From Diphasiastrum complanatum (taxonomy: Eukaryota > Streptophyta > Lycopodiopsida > Lycopodiales > Lycopodiaceae): DNA of 64,000 bases. Each line of letters opens with the position of its first letter. Position 1 is the stretch's first letter. A program made the translations under genes and the position numbers. Location: the NCBI GenBank assembly GCA_029204225.1, contig CM055101.1, forward strand, positions 64,134,671 through 64,198,670. The letters are read 5' to 3'. Shown piece by piece: positions 46,461 through 56,545 of the stretch. The notes under the pieces were generated by a model. It ran no database searches. It saw nothing but the letters and a program-made list of their open reading frames with translations, and had not been told where the DNA came from.

Positions 46461-47705
46461 TCTAGATGTTGGGGACTTGCTTTTTGTCAAGGGAGTATTA
46501 TGTACCTGCATGTCCATATGTCAGCCATCACATGCTTTACTAATATATTATCATAGTGGCGGCACCTTAATTGATATCATTAGCATTTGATGCACCTTAA
46601 TTGATATCGTTAGCATTTATATTATGTTAGACACGCCCATGATCTTTATTTCACATGGTTCCTAATTAGGGCCCTTATATTTAAATATTCACATTTTCCC
46701 CCTAGTTTTAGTAAAAATAGCCACTAAGTGTTCTCTGGTAGAGAACTTCATTTGTTGCCATATCTTGTCTATTGATCATGATTTGATGCCATATCTATGA
46801 TTTGCATTCACAACGGGTAACTACTTTGAGGAGTGTAGGTAAATACATTCAATCCCCATCTAAAAAATTCAGGAGCTTGAAAAGAAATAGAATGACATAG
46901 GGAAGAAACAAAAACATTGGAAAGTGTTGTTGGGAAAGAGGGCCAAAACACAAAGACACCAATGGCTGGAGTCATTTTGGTAGCACTGAACAAAGAAAAC
47001 TTACGAGAGAGTAAAGATTTGACTTTCAAGGATTCTCAAATACACAGGAGGTCATTCATTTTTCTTACACTACTCTTGGAGTTGGATCAAATGGCAATGA
47101 CAAAGCCATTAGATTTGTCTCACAAGTAATCACAATTTTTCAGGTGTGGAGTCACAAGGAGTTCCATGACTTCATCAATATTGAACCAACCAGCATGAAT
47201 ATAAGAGTTGAACTCAAACACATTATTTAGCGTATTTTTGTTACCCTAAAGATGAAAGTAATCAATCCTTTCCATGTCAAGAAAGTGAGGACCGAGGGAG
47301 AAAGCAAGCTTGATGCAAATTTCTCATCACAATGAGCAATGGAAGACTTAAGTTCTATATACCATCAAGTCTAGTAAGGGGGCCAAAATTATCCAATTTC
47401 AATAGGATTGAGCACAAATTATCAAAGATACCAATCAAAGCATAAGCTATGTGCTACCAACAAAGTTCAAGTGAAGAAGATTGGTTGTCTCTTTCCTTAG
47501 ATGTAGACATGCATCATCAATTGAAAAAAAATTCACTTAAAGTTCTTTGGTCATGAAAACTGGAACTCTTTACAATTACATCTATGAAAATCACATAAAA
47601 AAAATTGTTCATGAAAAAAGCTGAAAGAATTAGAACTTTAAAAAAGAAATTACAAACATAGTGAGAGTTGACATTGTCCACAAACTGGAAACAATTTTTA
47701 CTCAC
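46461..47705. other. Intron stretch without a gene; one short tandem duplication
   Basis: GCACCTTAATTGATATCATT at about 46562 is repeated as GCACCTTAATTGATATCGTT about 32 bp later. Otherwise no coding region, RNA or LTR pair was recognised between the gypsy relic and the FKBP exon. Confidence 0.45.
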
Positions 47706-47780
47706 TGTACCCCCTGTAACTCCCAAGCCTTGCCTACTTGTCATGAATGTCACTCCTTTCCACTTAGCTACATAATGCAC
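47706..47780 (-). CDS. FKBP-type peptidyl-prolyl isomerase, upstream exon (VHYVAKW block)
   Basis: Minus strand: GTTGTTCAACAG (3' splice site), then 75 bp encoding VHYVAKWKGVTFMTSRQGLG and VTGGT, then GTGAGT (5' splice site). This is the FKBP segment V-V-Y-A---G--F-SS----G, and it joins in phase 0 to PYGFDVGASERG of the next exon, giving GVTGGTPYGFDVG. The VHYVAKW--VTFMTSRQG wording resembles plant plastid-lumen FKBP16-type proteins from memory. The earlier exons (transit peptide, start of the FKBP fold) were not found within the remaining 16 kb. Confidence 0.88.
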
Positions 47781-48758
47781 CTGTTGAACAACAATCGTAA
47801 GTAACTAATTGCAAATTCATGGTTCTTGTTGTATGTTTGCTTTCAAACTAATTACCATCATGAGGAAACCACAAACTCCTTAGATACAACAAATAAAAGA
47901 ATCCAATATAATGCATGAAAAGATAGCTACGTATTCAAGAGTATTTCAAATATAACAATATAAGGAATCCAATTTTATGCATGAAAGAATAGCTATGTAT
48001 TCAAGAGTATTTTATTTTCAAGGCATACACAAGTCCCACCAAGTTGCTTTTGCTTGAAAATGAATGTGGTTAAGTGTTTTCCCCATAGCTAACGGATTGG
48101 TCATTCCACAAATAGATAGAAGCATTGCATTCTCCTTATTACAATATTCATAATGTGAGAGATGATGCATCAAAACAGAGGGTTTTGTGTCTTCTTGTAA
48201 CTACTTAGTTTCAATTATTTGAATCCTCATTTAGTAAACAAGGTATAAACATAAGAAGGGCTTGGGCTATTCATTATTTCTGCAAGTTGATCTTTCATCT
48301 ATGGTCTTGGTCATAACCATGCTAAGCATGCATTGCTATGCAGGCTTGCATGTCACCCCTTGGGCACACAACCTTAAATTTGAGCTACTTATTTAATTGA
48401 GCAATACCATACAAGTATATTGGCCAAATTATGGAGGGAATAATCCATTCAGTTAATCTTTTCACCTTAGGACAGTACAATGGGGAGAAAAAAAATGCAA
48501 AATCCTTCTTGTATTTGATTGTGGCTTGTATCAAAATACACCAATTATGCTTCGTGTTCCCGTGCAAAAATGAACACCATTAAAAGAAGAAGGTATTTGA
48601 TTATTGTTGTAAATGATAGCAAAATGAAATGATTTAAGGTTGCAAATTTACATCTAATGGAATTTCAATACATTGGGCACCCGATCAATCCCAAGGGACC
48701 TTTTTTGCCCTAGTCCACCAATTGTCTCGTGTCAATACAACTTGTTTGAGCATGTTGG

Positions 48759-48819
<61 letters not shown>

Positions 48820-49051
48820 GTACAATTTGATCTTTTGTTTATCATCTTGAACACAAGTTTTGAATAATGGTTCTATTGGGATAGAGATAGCACCTAGTAG
48901 TAAACTTGTTTTCAAGGCACCCGAACTATCCCCAAAAGAGGAGAAAAATTTGAAAAACAAAGAACATCTAATTAGCACTCAATACTTCCCCTTATGGTGC
49001 TCCTAGACTCTTGTGTAAGATAAAGGCGTCTTAAATTTCAACAAGATCAAG
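47781..49051. other. Stretch without a supported gene (probably FKBP intron)
   Basis: No exon with the expected FKBP N-terminal segment was found on the minus strand. A minus-strand reading FGDSSGALKTSLLLGAISIP (about 48935-48870) is protein-like but unsupported. It includes the GA repeat at 48760. Confidence 0.35.
48760..48816. repeat. (GA)n microsatellite
   Basis: About 57 bp of GA units. ORFs reading through it on either strand (ERERER, LSLSLS) are artefacts. Confidence 0.96.
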
Positions 49052-49312
49052 ATGAGAGATCCATATCCTATTGGACCTATTCCTAAAACAAATCATTTGA
49101 TAGATATGTTGAGGGGTGCTCACGAATTCTCTGAGATCAATTTCAAAAGCGGGTACCATCAATTTCGGATCAAGGCAAAGGATGTCTATGGACATTATGG
49201 ATTTAGGGTGTTGCCATTTGGATTAAAGAATGTGCCAACAACTTTTCAACAAATGATGACTGATATCTTTTGGGTCATAGTTTGGAAAGTTTGTAATTAT
49301 AGATCTAAATGA
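49052..49312 (+). pseudogene. Gypsy reverse transcriptase fragment
   Basis: The reading MRDPYPIGPIPKTNHLIDML, HEFSEINFKSGYHQFRIKAK and VLPFGLKNVPTTFQQMMTDI covers the first half of a gypsy RT. The segment between IKAKDV and YGHYGFRVLP is short by about ten residues, and the active site is not reached (WVIVWKVCNY). Isolated relic of a third gypsy lineage. Confidence 0.78.
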
Positions 49313-49526
49313 TATATTGTTTTGTGTTAGGATGTTGGGCGAACATATCTTTCATTTGTGGACAATGTAAAACCTCTTACAAGATCACAAAGTGTATGCT
49401 AGAAAATTAAGTGTGAGTTCCTTATGCAAGAGGCAGAAAACCTGAAAATCTGATATCTAAGGATTAAGTGCAGATAGATCCATAGAAGATGGAGGTTATA
49501 CTGAAGTGAGATACACGTTGTACTAA

Positions 49527-49559
49527 TTTATATATATACATATATACATATATATATAT
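49527..49559. repeat. (TA)n-rich simple repeat
   Basis: TTATATATATACATATATAC and on, about 33 bp, directly left of the GC-rich hAT left end. The abrupt change from pure AT to over 70 percent GC marks the insertion border. Confidence 0.85.
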
Positions 49560-49569
49560 CTAAGGAAGC

Positions 49570-50110
49570 GGATGGCGGACGCGGACGCGCCAGGGGTGCG
49601 TCCGCGTCCGAACGCGTCCAATTCTTTTCAAAAAAAAAAAAAAATACAGGCACCTGCCTACACTGCCCCCCATCCCAAAAGCAAAATAAAAACAATTTAT
49701 GGCCCCTGTTTTTCCCCCGGAATTACTTGCCCCCTCCTGCTAAAAAATAGGAAAACAGAATCGAAAAAATTTCCAAAAACATCTGCAAAAATATTTGCAA
49801 CAGACCTAACCACTGGGCCATGCCTCTCATAACTGAGATATTACTAAACAACCATGGCCAGTGAGCAATTCATAAATTATTACGAACCTTCATTGGGAAC
49901 TAAGCTCCAAAAAAGCGGCAAAGAAAGATCTGAGAGTGGTTTCGAGTGAAGGTTTGTATGGCAAACATATTACTGCCCCAAGGTTTAGAAGTGAATGCTC
50001 ACCAGAGGATTGGGGAAAGGTGAACACTCACCAGAAGAGTGACAAGCTATACTACTGTGACTCGGTTTAGGGGATCGGTTTCTTCCCGGATGAACTTCAA
50101 TAGCTTACTA
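49570..50110. mobile_element. Left end of hAT copy 2
   Basis: GC-rich subterminal units GCGGACGCGGACGCGCC and GTCCGCGTCCGAACGCGTCC flank CAGGGGTGCG at 49591; CAGGG-G is the usual start of hAT terminal repeats, so the element end may be there. 49622-49815 matches the left flank of copy 1 at 33845-34030, and a single 112-bp-type unit lies at 50070-50110. No gene lies in this stretch. Confidence 0.55.
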
Positions 50111-50509
50111 ATTAGTTATGGCACTACTCCAACTCGCTACAATACGATGTCGAAATTTACAGAACCTGCTCCACGAACCCCTGCGCCTGTATTCCTGGAC
50201 CATTAATACATTCTACGCAGGTTTAAGTGTATGCTGCACAAGTGCAGCTTTGATGTTGAATCTGCACATACCTGTGGTGCAATGCCTACGACACAATGAG
50301 GACGTGGGTGGGGTTGATGATGTTTATGGATGATGATTATGCTTGTGGCTTGTTTTGATGGTTATGGCTGTCGGGTTGTGGGTTTAGGGTGATTTGTTAG
50401 GGTTTGGGGTGTTGTGTTAACTGTGCCATTTGTTGGGGTGTCGGGTTTAAAGTCTTATGTTAAATGGTTGAACATGATGCATATGTTTTGAATGAGATGC
50501 AGATGTGCT

Positions 50510-50579
<70 letters not shown>

Positions 50580-50735
50580 ATCTTGCACGGAGCAAACCAT
50601 TGTTGACTAACCATTCAAACTTCACAGAGCTAACCATTTGTAAGCAACCACGATAAATTAGCCATGACACAAATAGACTGTGAAAAAATATATACATCTC
50701 ATCTGATGCCACTGTACATGATGCTAAAATGTGTA
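50111..50735 (-). mobile_element. 3' non-coding region of the hAT copy 2 transposase gene
   Basis: It lies beyond the transposase stop. From 50330 on it matches 35460-35900 of copy 1. A G/T-rich tract is at 50390-50450 and the CT repeat at 50512-50578. Confidence 0.55.
50512..50578. repeat. (CT)n microsatellite
   Basis: About 67 bp of CT units at the same relative site as the repeat at 35588 in copy 1. Confidence 0.96.
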
Positions 50736-52880
50736 TCAATATCTACAAGTCTGCGCTAAACAAATCATCCTCTGTGTGCCAGATGCATCTGCAGGGGTGT
50801 GAAACACAAAGTCTGGCTCAGAGTCTAGAGGCATCTGGGACTCCTCTAGGTCTGGGCCAACGCCTGCCAAGAGACCACTAGAAAAATCATCGGTGCGTCC
50901 CCTCTTGGCTGGCCTGCCTCTGGGTCTGCCGGAAGGAACCCTCTGTGGTACACTCCTGCCTGGGGGTCTCCCTCTGCCACGGGGGGGTCTCTGGGAGGAA
51001 CTGCCTGCCTGTGATGCTCTGAGTTGTCTCTGCGCTGTATGTCTCTGGGCAGCAGCCTCTGTCTCCCTCGCAAACTCTGACCATCCATCATCTGAAAGGG
51101 GGCGTGATGCGGGGGTACTGGGTGGGGCACGTGGACCATCCCCTGCTGGGTCGACCGTCTCGTCTGAATCATATGTGGGCTCATCATCAAAGGAGGGCAA
51201 TGGAACGTCAGCAGGGAGGGTGGTGGTCTCATCGGCATCGGCATCGGCATCATCCTCGGGATCACCCCGCAGAGCACGCCGAACAGCATCATCCGGATCA
51301 ACCTCTGGCTCGTGATCTGCCGCAGCAACCAAGCACTCTCGGGATTGACCTGCAAAAGTCAATCATTCGTGAGAATAGCCGAAGCAACCGTGAGGGCATT
51401 AAACTGAATGTCTCAAACCAATACGAAAGCAAAACGACAGAGCAACAAAATATACCTGCAACAGTAGGGCGTGTGCGCCTCCTGCCCTCATGCTCTCCGT
51501 GATGCGTCGAACCACTCTGGTGTTGGTGTTGCAGTACACCAGGTCATTGCACTGCTCCGTCGTCGGACGGTTCCGCCTGTTCGTGGCAACAAGGCTGAAC
51601 GTTGACCAGTTCCGCTCGCACACGCAAGCAAAACAGTCCTGCATTGATTGGCAGCAACTCGAGTGAGTACCGACCTTGTAGAGAAAATGCGAAAACTGGT
51701 TGGATGAATAAGATCGGACAACATACCTGTGAAAGGACTTGGAGCGCGAGCGTCCTCAGGTCTGGCTGCCCGACGCTGTAGCTCTCCCACCATGATACAG
51801 GCAAGAGCCTGTTCTCTCGAACACGTGCAAGGTCCTCGCCGAACAGCCCCAAAGAGTGCATGTAGTTGAGCAACGATATGCTTGAGTACACTTTCCCGCG
51901 CAGGGAAATTGAACGAATGACAACGTGCGATAGATCAAGAGTTTACCTGTAACCGAGCCTCTGCACCTCGAGCCTACTACGGAACCCAGTGTCGCTACTG
52001 AGGAGGCGGATGTATGCGAACCAGTCCACACGCAGCTCTACATCGTCGTACTGCCTCTCGCTTTGAAACAGCGGATGCAGTATGTGGGCCACACTGTGAA
52101 TGGGCCAGTGAAACTTATCCCATCGCCGCTGCCACAAGTGCCTGATAGGCTCCAACCTGTGGACCAAACCACGTGGAGGCAACAGTTACATACAGACTCG
52201 CCTATGCGGTCCATGAACTCGTAAATGAGGCCCATCGTGCACCCCTCGCGATCAACGAGTCTCAGAATAGAGTAGATGGGGCGCATGACGTCCATGAGAT
52301 GCTGCATATCCACCCAGAAAGGCTCCGTGAAGAGGATCTCGTGGAAGGCCAAGCCCTTTGGGTCGTGGACAGGTCCATGGCGGTGAACTCTGCCGAAGTG
52401 GCCATGTGCCGCAATTCACCCTTGAGCTTGTGTAGCCGCTCAAGCATGATGAACTGATAGGCGAGCGGGTGCGAGCGGGCTTCTTCAAGTCGAGCCTGCA
52501 TTGACAAACGGAATGAGAGGCACACATGAAACGAGGAAAAAAAAAAGAGCATCTTGAACGAGCCAAAAAGTAAGTGGCAGGTTACCTGCTAATTGTGCGG
52601 AAAAGTGCCGTCATGCGGCGCTTGCGTGTGACGAAGTCCACGACCGCAAGTGCCCTCGTGAGAATGTCACTGACCCAAGGCAGGCGCCCGATGGAATGCA
52701 GGAGGAGGTCCAGTGAGTGTGCGGCACATGGAGTCCAGACAATGGAGGGGTAGTCTGCCATAAGAAGCTCCCCCATACCGCGGCAATTGGACGCATTGTC
52801 CGTCACAACCTTTTGCGATATGTTCACACGATCAGTTCACAGCTCGAGAAACACATTGCAATCAATCGAAAACTACGCAA
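50736..52880 (-). pseudogene. hAT transposase, multi-exon, N-terminus missing (copy 2)
   Basis: On the minus strand: exon from about 52880 to 52586 with the DUF659 motif NISQKVVTDNASNC, then W-PCAAHSLDLLLH (52770-52700). Intron 52496-52585 is CAG/GTAACC to AATGCAG. Exon 52495-51947 has LEEARSHPLAYQFIMLERLH, WVDMQHLMDVMRPIYSILRL, YEFMDRIGE, LEPIRHLWQRRWDKFHWPIH. Intron about 51881-51946. Exon 51880-51727 holds the start of the hAT dimerisation domain (SWWESYSVGQPDLRTLALQV). Intron 51639-51726. Exon 51638-51456 has FACVCERNWSTFSLVATNRR, RRITESMRAG. Intron 51350-51455. The last exon 51349-50736 is acidic (DPEDDADADADE) then AT-hook-like (RGRGRPPGRS, RPRGRPAKRGR). Frame changes near 52375, 52180 and in the last exon suggest it is inactive. 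The BED finger is not in this copy. Confidence 0.8.
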
Positions 52881-53285
52881 AACTATTGTATCAACATCAA
52901 GCAGTGAGAGAGAGAAAACCCACCAACCATACCCACAATTAACAAGGTATCTCAGGGGGCAGTTAGCACCCCTGAGATGGAGTGCTAACTGCCCACCAAG
53001 AGAAATAAAACATTTTCTGGTAATGTAAACATCAGTCCAGAGAACACATTGTGCAGAAATAAATTGTTGACGATTTCGTACAGTTTTCCTTTCATAAAGT
53101 CGTTCCATTGGAAAGCCAAAACGATGTTTTTAACCTCTTCCACAAAGGCTCGCACCAATAAATAGTATTTTTTATTATTATTTTTTTTAAATTTTCTAAT
53201 AAGAACGCCTTTTATTAATGTAAATTAGGGTAAAAAATTCTGAAAAACAAAAGGTTTAGGGTTTAGAAAAAAGGGGGGACTATAC
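52881..53285. other. Stretch upstream of the hAT DUF659 exon
   Basis: Probable intron or deletion junction of the transposase gene. No coding content. It contains two interleaved inverted repeats (52949-52994, separate entry) and an A/T homopolymer run near 53180. Confidence 0.45.
52949..52994. repeat. Two interleaved inverted repeats (A-B-A'-B' order)
   Basis: ATCTCAGGGG at 52949-52958 is complementary to CCCCTGAGAT at 52969-52978. GGGCAGTTAGCA at 52957-52968 is complementary to TGCTAACTGCCC at 52983-52994. The loops overlap, so only one hairpin can form as DNA cruciform, while RNA could in principle form a pseudoknot. Both arm pairs are perfect (10 and 12 bp). Confidence 0.85.
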
Positions 53286-53289
53286 AGGA

Positions 53290-53560
53290 GACTGTACAAG
53301 GGGCACTGTGGGGGAGCAGACCTTGGGGTCAATGGGAGTGCAGCATGTGGGGGAGCAACAAATCCGGACAGGTACACGGTCACATGGGCACTGTGGGGGA
53401 GCAGACCACGGACCCAATTGGAGTGCAACGCGTGGGGGAGCAACACATGGGGGCAGGTACAGTAGCACATGGGCATTGTGGGGAAGCAGGCCATGGGGCC
53501 AATGGGAGTGCAGCACGTGGGGGAGCAACAAATGGGGGCAGGTACAACGGCACATGGAGG
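53290..53560. repeat. 84-bp tandem repeat array (hAT copy 3)
   Basis: CACTGTGGGGGAGCAGACC-type starts occur near 53304, 53388 and 53472 with an 84-bp period, about three units. The unit is the same as in the array at 34357-34650 (GCACATGGGCACTGTGGGGG, GGGGGAGCAACA-ATGGGGGC). The ORFs of about 100-185 aa through it on both strands are products of the 84-bp (3 x 28) period. Confidence 0.88.
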
Positions 53561-53733
53561 GATCATCAACAACTGCACATGGGGAAACAGGCTGTGGTGT
53601 TAAATAGGCATTCACGAGGCTGTGAGAGAGCCAGTGAGAGGCTGTGAGAGAGAGGCTGTGAGAGGCTGTGAGAGAGCCAGTGAGAGCCATTGAGAGGCTG
53701 TGAGAGCCAGTTTGAGAAACAGGGTGTCGTGAG

Positions 53734-54094
53734 TTGGGGGAGCGCATACCACCGAAGCACGAGGGCGAAGCCAGGAGGAAGCTCGAGGAAGATGTCCGAA
53801 GGCACAACAAAAGGCATCGGAAGCAAGAGGTAGACATTGCAAAGATGCTGCGACAGACTCGGCAGAGACACCCAAAGCTGCAGATCCCCGCCTGTGGCTC
53901 CTGCCCCCGCTGTCGAGCTGGATTTGGATGAGCAGATCGGAAAGAACTTCACACGACGGCAGCTCATCATGGTCAGGGAAAGGGCAGCCCGCCGTCGGGC
54001 TAACCAAGAGGCAAATCGGGCTAACCGGGAGGCAGAGCGAGAGCGACAGAACAATGCACCTGACGAGGGTGAGGAGTCGGTGGAGGATCCGTAG
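53734..54094 (+). pseudogene. Small Arg/Glu-rich ORF associated with hAT elements, copy 2
   Basis: It corresponds to 34801-35168: GERIPPKHEGEARRKLEED, RHRKQEVDIAKMLRQTRQR, then after a frameshift (about 53875-53890, a short indel in the Pro-rich linker) APAVELDLDEQIGKNFTRRQ, MVRERAARRRANQEANRANR and DEGEESVEDP with the stop at 54092. The start codon is TTG here where copy 1 has ATG. Copy 1 and copy 2 are broken at different places, which implies that the ancestral ORF of about 120 codons was once intact. Same position relative to the 84-bp array and to the hAT 3' region as in copy 1. Confidence 0.55.
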
Positions 54095-54599
54095 GAATGT
54101 TTAGAATAGATAAAATCCAGCCGTATGTGGCTGACTGTTGTTATGTAGTTTTCGGCAGCAGATGAGGTAGCATTTAGTGTTTAACACAGTGTAGAGAACA
54201 GCCCCAGCCGTATGTGGCGGGATACGTATTGTTATTTTAATACAACTGTTGAATTAATGTTCAGTGTGTTTTTTGTGCAACGCGTGCCTAGGAAATTGCA
54301 ATGTAATATATGTGTTTATGAAATGCTATCAAGGGGGGTGTATTTCTGTGAAGTGCATCTGCTATCAATCTCTGCAAATGAAACTAATTGAAAATACGAT
54401 TCAAACACGCACATACCATTCGAAATAAAATTGAAAACAGAGCATCACATTTACAAATCGACAAATACACAATGTGCAGCAAATAAAGTACGTCCAACAC
54501 TGGATATAATATGTAAAATGGTCTGAATACAGTGTTCGACCATCTGGCCGCCAAACATGGAACATGATATCAAACTGCTAAAAATAAAATAACAAAGCT
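54095..54599 (-). mobile_element. 3' non-coding region of hAT copy 3
   Basis: 54100-54370 matches 35169-35440 after the small ORF of copy 1 (GTATGTGGCTGACTGTTGTT, TGTGCAACGCGTGCCT, GGGGTGTATTTCTGTGAAGT). 54370-54599 is AT-rich with no gene and should be the 3' region of the minus-strand transposase whose C-terminus starts at 54600. Confidence 0.5.
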
Positions 54600-55408
54600 A
54601 CAATCAATGCTCTGGCTCTGACTCAGACGAATGCTCCGGAGACAACTCAGGGCCCCAAGCTGACTCTCACAACCGATATCTATGCCTGTCTGGAACTGGC
54701 ATGGGCTGTGTATCCGAGGAGCAAGACTCGTCATCCACATCCTCCCAATCTGCCTCCGCATCAGCCCCCAAGCAAGCCAAACCGACTAGACCTGCTCCAA
54801 CTGGCTGTGATAGTGCACCTCTACCTACACCTGGGGCCCTGCGAGGTCGTCCTCTCTTCCCTGGCTATTTTTGTGCCTTGCCTTTCTTGTTCGGTGCACC
54901 CTTGGGCCTTCCTGGTCTCTTGCGGACGAGGGGAGCCGTCAATGCCTCATCACCCCCATGCAAATCACCTGGCTGGCTAGGTTGGGCCCAAGCTGAGGCC
55001 GGCTGGGATAGAGAAGCCAAAGAGGGGTGTCCCTATGCAGCTGATAGAGGAGGATGAGCCCGTGGAGTGTGTGCCCATGGGGCTGCTGCTGGTGGAGGAA
55101 GTGGCTGTGGAGGGGCCATCCCTGCAGGAGGCAAGTACAGCGGCGATATGTACTGAAAGGGGCGCTGTGGTGGCCGGTACTGGTACATCCTGGGTGCTGC
55201 CAAAGGAGGAGGATGTGACGTGGGTGCTGCCACTGGAGGAGCCACTATGGATGTGGGCTGCAAGAGAAAACCTGGGCACAGATGGTGGCCTGCCATGGAG
55301 ACCTGGTGCTGCAGAAGTGGATGGCGATGGAGGGGCTGCAGGCCTCAATGGCATCGGTGGCACTGGAGGTGTTGTGCGGCGCATATAAACCTTCTGAGGG
55401 GGCGGAGA
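54600..55408 (-). pseudogene. hAT copy 3: Pro/Ser-rich linker and AT-hook C-terminus
   Basis: On the minus strand, 55408-54977 encodes a Pro/Ser/Thr-rich linker (YMRRTTPPVPPMPLRPAAPP, HSGSSSGSTHVTSSSFGS), like the one after the BED finger in copy 1. 54960-54850 encodes RKRPGRPKGAPNKKGKAQK, a stop, then PGKRGRPRRAP: two AT-hook cores (GRP flanked by basic residues). The DUF659 and dimerisation domains are absent, so an internal deletion joined the linker to the tail. The upstream BED finger of this copy is at 61320-61812, cut off by gypsy sequence at 55409-61319. Confidence 0.6.
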
Positions 55409-55824
55409 GTTATGGACTCGGCTCATTACATTCGCCGCGTCCATTTACATTTACAGTTACTTTACTTTATGCATAAGCAGGCCTTGGGCCCTTTTTTATT
55501 CATTAGTGACACTCAGACTATATGGTTGGCCTTTGGCCTTATTATTCATTATTAGGCCATCTGGACATATTACTGGAGAGTGGGGGCCTTCTTGGAGGGC
55601 GCACTATTATCCCTCCCAGTTGGGCCCTAGCCACTGGAAGCTTCCTTTTAGGGCTTCCTCTTGGCTATAAGTAGGGAAACTGTGTCATTTGTCATTCAGC
55701 TGATGATATTGATCTCTCTCTTTAGCCTCCTTAATCTCTCTCTTTCCTGCTTTCTAGGGTTAAGTCTTGCTTATGTGATGCTTTCATAGCTTAATTCTAG
55801 ATCAGCTGTGGCTCTATTCGTAAC
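55409..55824 (+). repeat. 5' LTR of gypsy element A
   Basis: It starts GTTATGGACTCGG and ends CGTAAC immediately before TTGGTATCAGAGC. GTTA...TAAC forms the terminal inverted repeat. It matches the LTR at 61813-62202 almost throughout (CATTACATTCGCCGCGTCCA, GCAGGCCTTGGGCCCTTTTT, GCTATAAGTAGGGAAACTG). CTTGGCTATAAGTAGGG near 55660 is the TATA box. Confidence 0.85.
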
Positions 55825-55838
55825 TTGGTATCAGAGCA
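55825..55838 (+). promoter_or_regulatory. Primer binding site, gypsy element A
   Basis: TTGGTATCAGAGCA directly after the LTR; tRNA-Met type. Confidence 0.85.
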
Positions 55839-56545
55839 TTTTCTGAGCACAATCTGGAATTTTTTCTTTGCTGCCTTGCCTTGCTCCTCCATCGCTGATC
55901 CTACAGCTCCATTACCGTTTTGACAGCCCTGTTCCATCGCTGCTCCTGCCACTCCTTCCTGCCCAGCGTTCCCTGTGTTTTGGCCCCTCTTTTCTTTGCT
56001 GCCCAGCGCTCCTCCTCTTCCTTTCCATCGCTGTCCCTGCCTTCCGACCTATCACTTTCGTCTGATATTTTTCCAGTTTGTAGCAATCTTCCACAGTTAG
56101 TTCCCTGACTGTCCAGCGCCCATCCTCATCCAAAAACTACCCAATTCCGACATCATTTGCTATTCCAAACAGCTAAAATTCTTCAACTTGTAAGTCGCTG
56201 CCTCAGCACTCCCAACTTGTCACTTTTGCCTCTTTTTTTCTCCAATTCCAGCCATCTTTTACAGCTTATCAAAAGGCTGTCGCGCGCTCATTCTCCACCA
56301 CATTTTCAGGAATTCTGACTCCGTTTACTCTTTCAAATTCACATTGTATCCCTGGCTGTCCAGCGCATTATTACAGCTTCTCCATTGTTCATTGCTGTCT
56401 GTTTTTTTCAGTTGTGATAATATTGGTTGTACTAGGCTAATTTGGGGTGACGACAAGAGTCCGCTCCCTCAAGTTTTCGTCTATTCCTTCCACTATCATT
56501 ATGGCACATTCACCTACCCCGAGTGAGACTACTCAGGAAACCTTA
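55839..56545 (+). mobile_element. 5' leader and first gag codons of gypsy element A
   Basis: The last 145 bp (from TTGTGATAATATTGG, about 56412) match 62812-62945 of element C, including ATGGCACATTCACCTACCCC and the codons MAHSPTPSETTQETL. Homology stops at about 56545, where element C goes on with SDQFRRMDE; here a stop and unrelated sequence follow. The leader is pyrimidine-rich with CTGTCCAGCGC recurring. Confidence 0.7.

Larger units (their letters stand above)
40715..47705 (-). other. FKBP giant intron (about 7.0 kb) with nested retroelements
   Basis: The 5' end is ACA/GTGAGT (minus strand, 47705) and the 3' end GAATAG (40715), both canonical. Inside lie a CT microsatellite (41166), a gypsy relic (41358-44080), an internal region and LTR of a minus-strand element (44100-45519), a second gypsy relic (45520-46460) and unassigned sequence. 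Long TE-filled introns that still splice are well known in conifers and other gymnosperms; that this one splices is inferred from the exon reading frames. Confidence 0.75.

Noticed and set aside
46808-47029. Minus-strand ORF of 73 aa as a copia integrase end
   Set aside because: Vague resemblance only; no conserved motif on either side.
48685-48978. Minus-strand reading FGDSSGALKTSLLLGAISIP as an exon
   Set aside because: Protein-like wording but no matching splice partner or family; it runs into a GA microsatellite.
50893-51502. Plus-strand ORFs of 132-140 aa
   Set aside because: Antisense shadows of the GC-rich acidic/AT-hook exon of the hAT transposase.
53280-53837. Minus-strand ORF of 185 aa
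   Set aside because: Lies over the second 84-bp array and antisense to the small ORF; low-complexity Cys/Pro/Ser repeats without domain support.
55868-56526. Short ORFs in the gypsy leader
   Set aside because: Pyrimidine-rich leader gives Ser/Leu/Pro-rich readings on both strands; no conservation with leaders of elements B or C at protein level.
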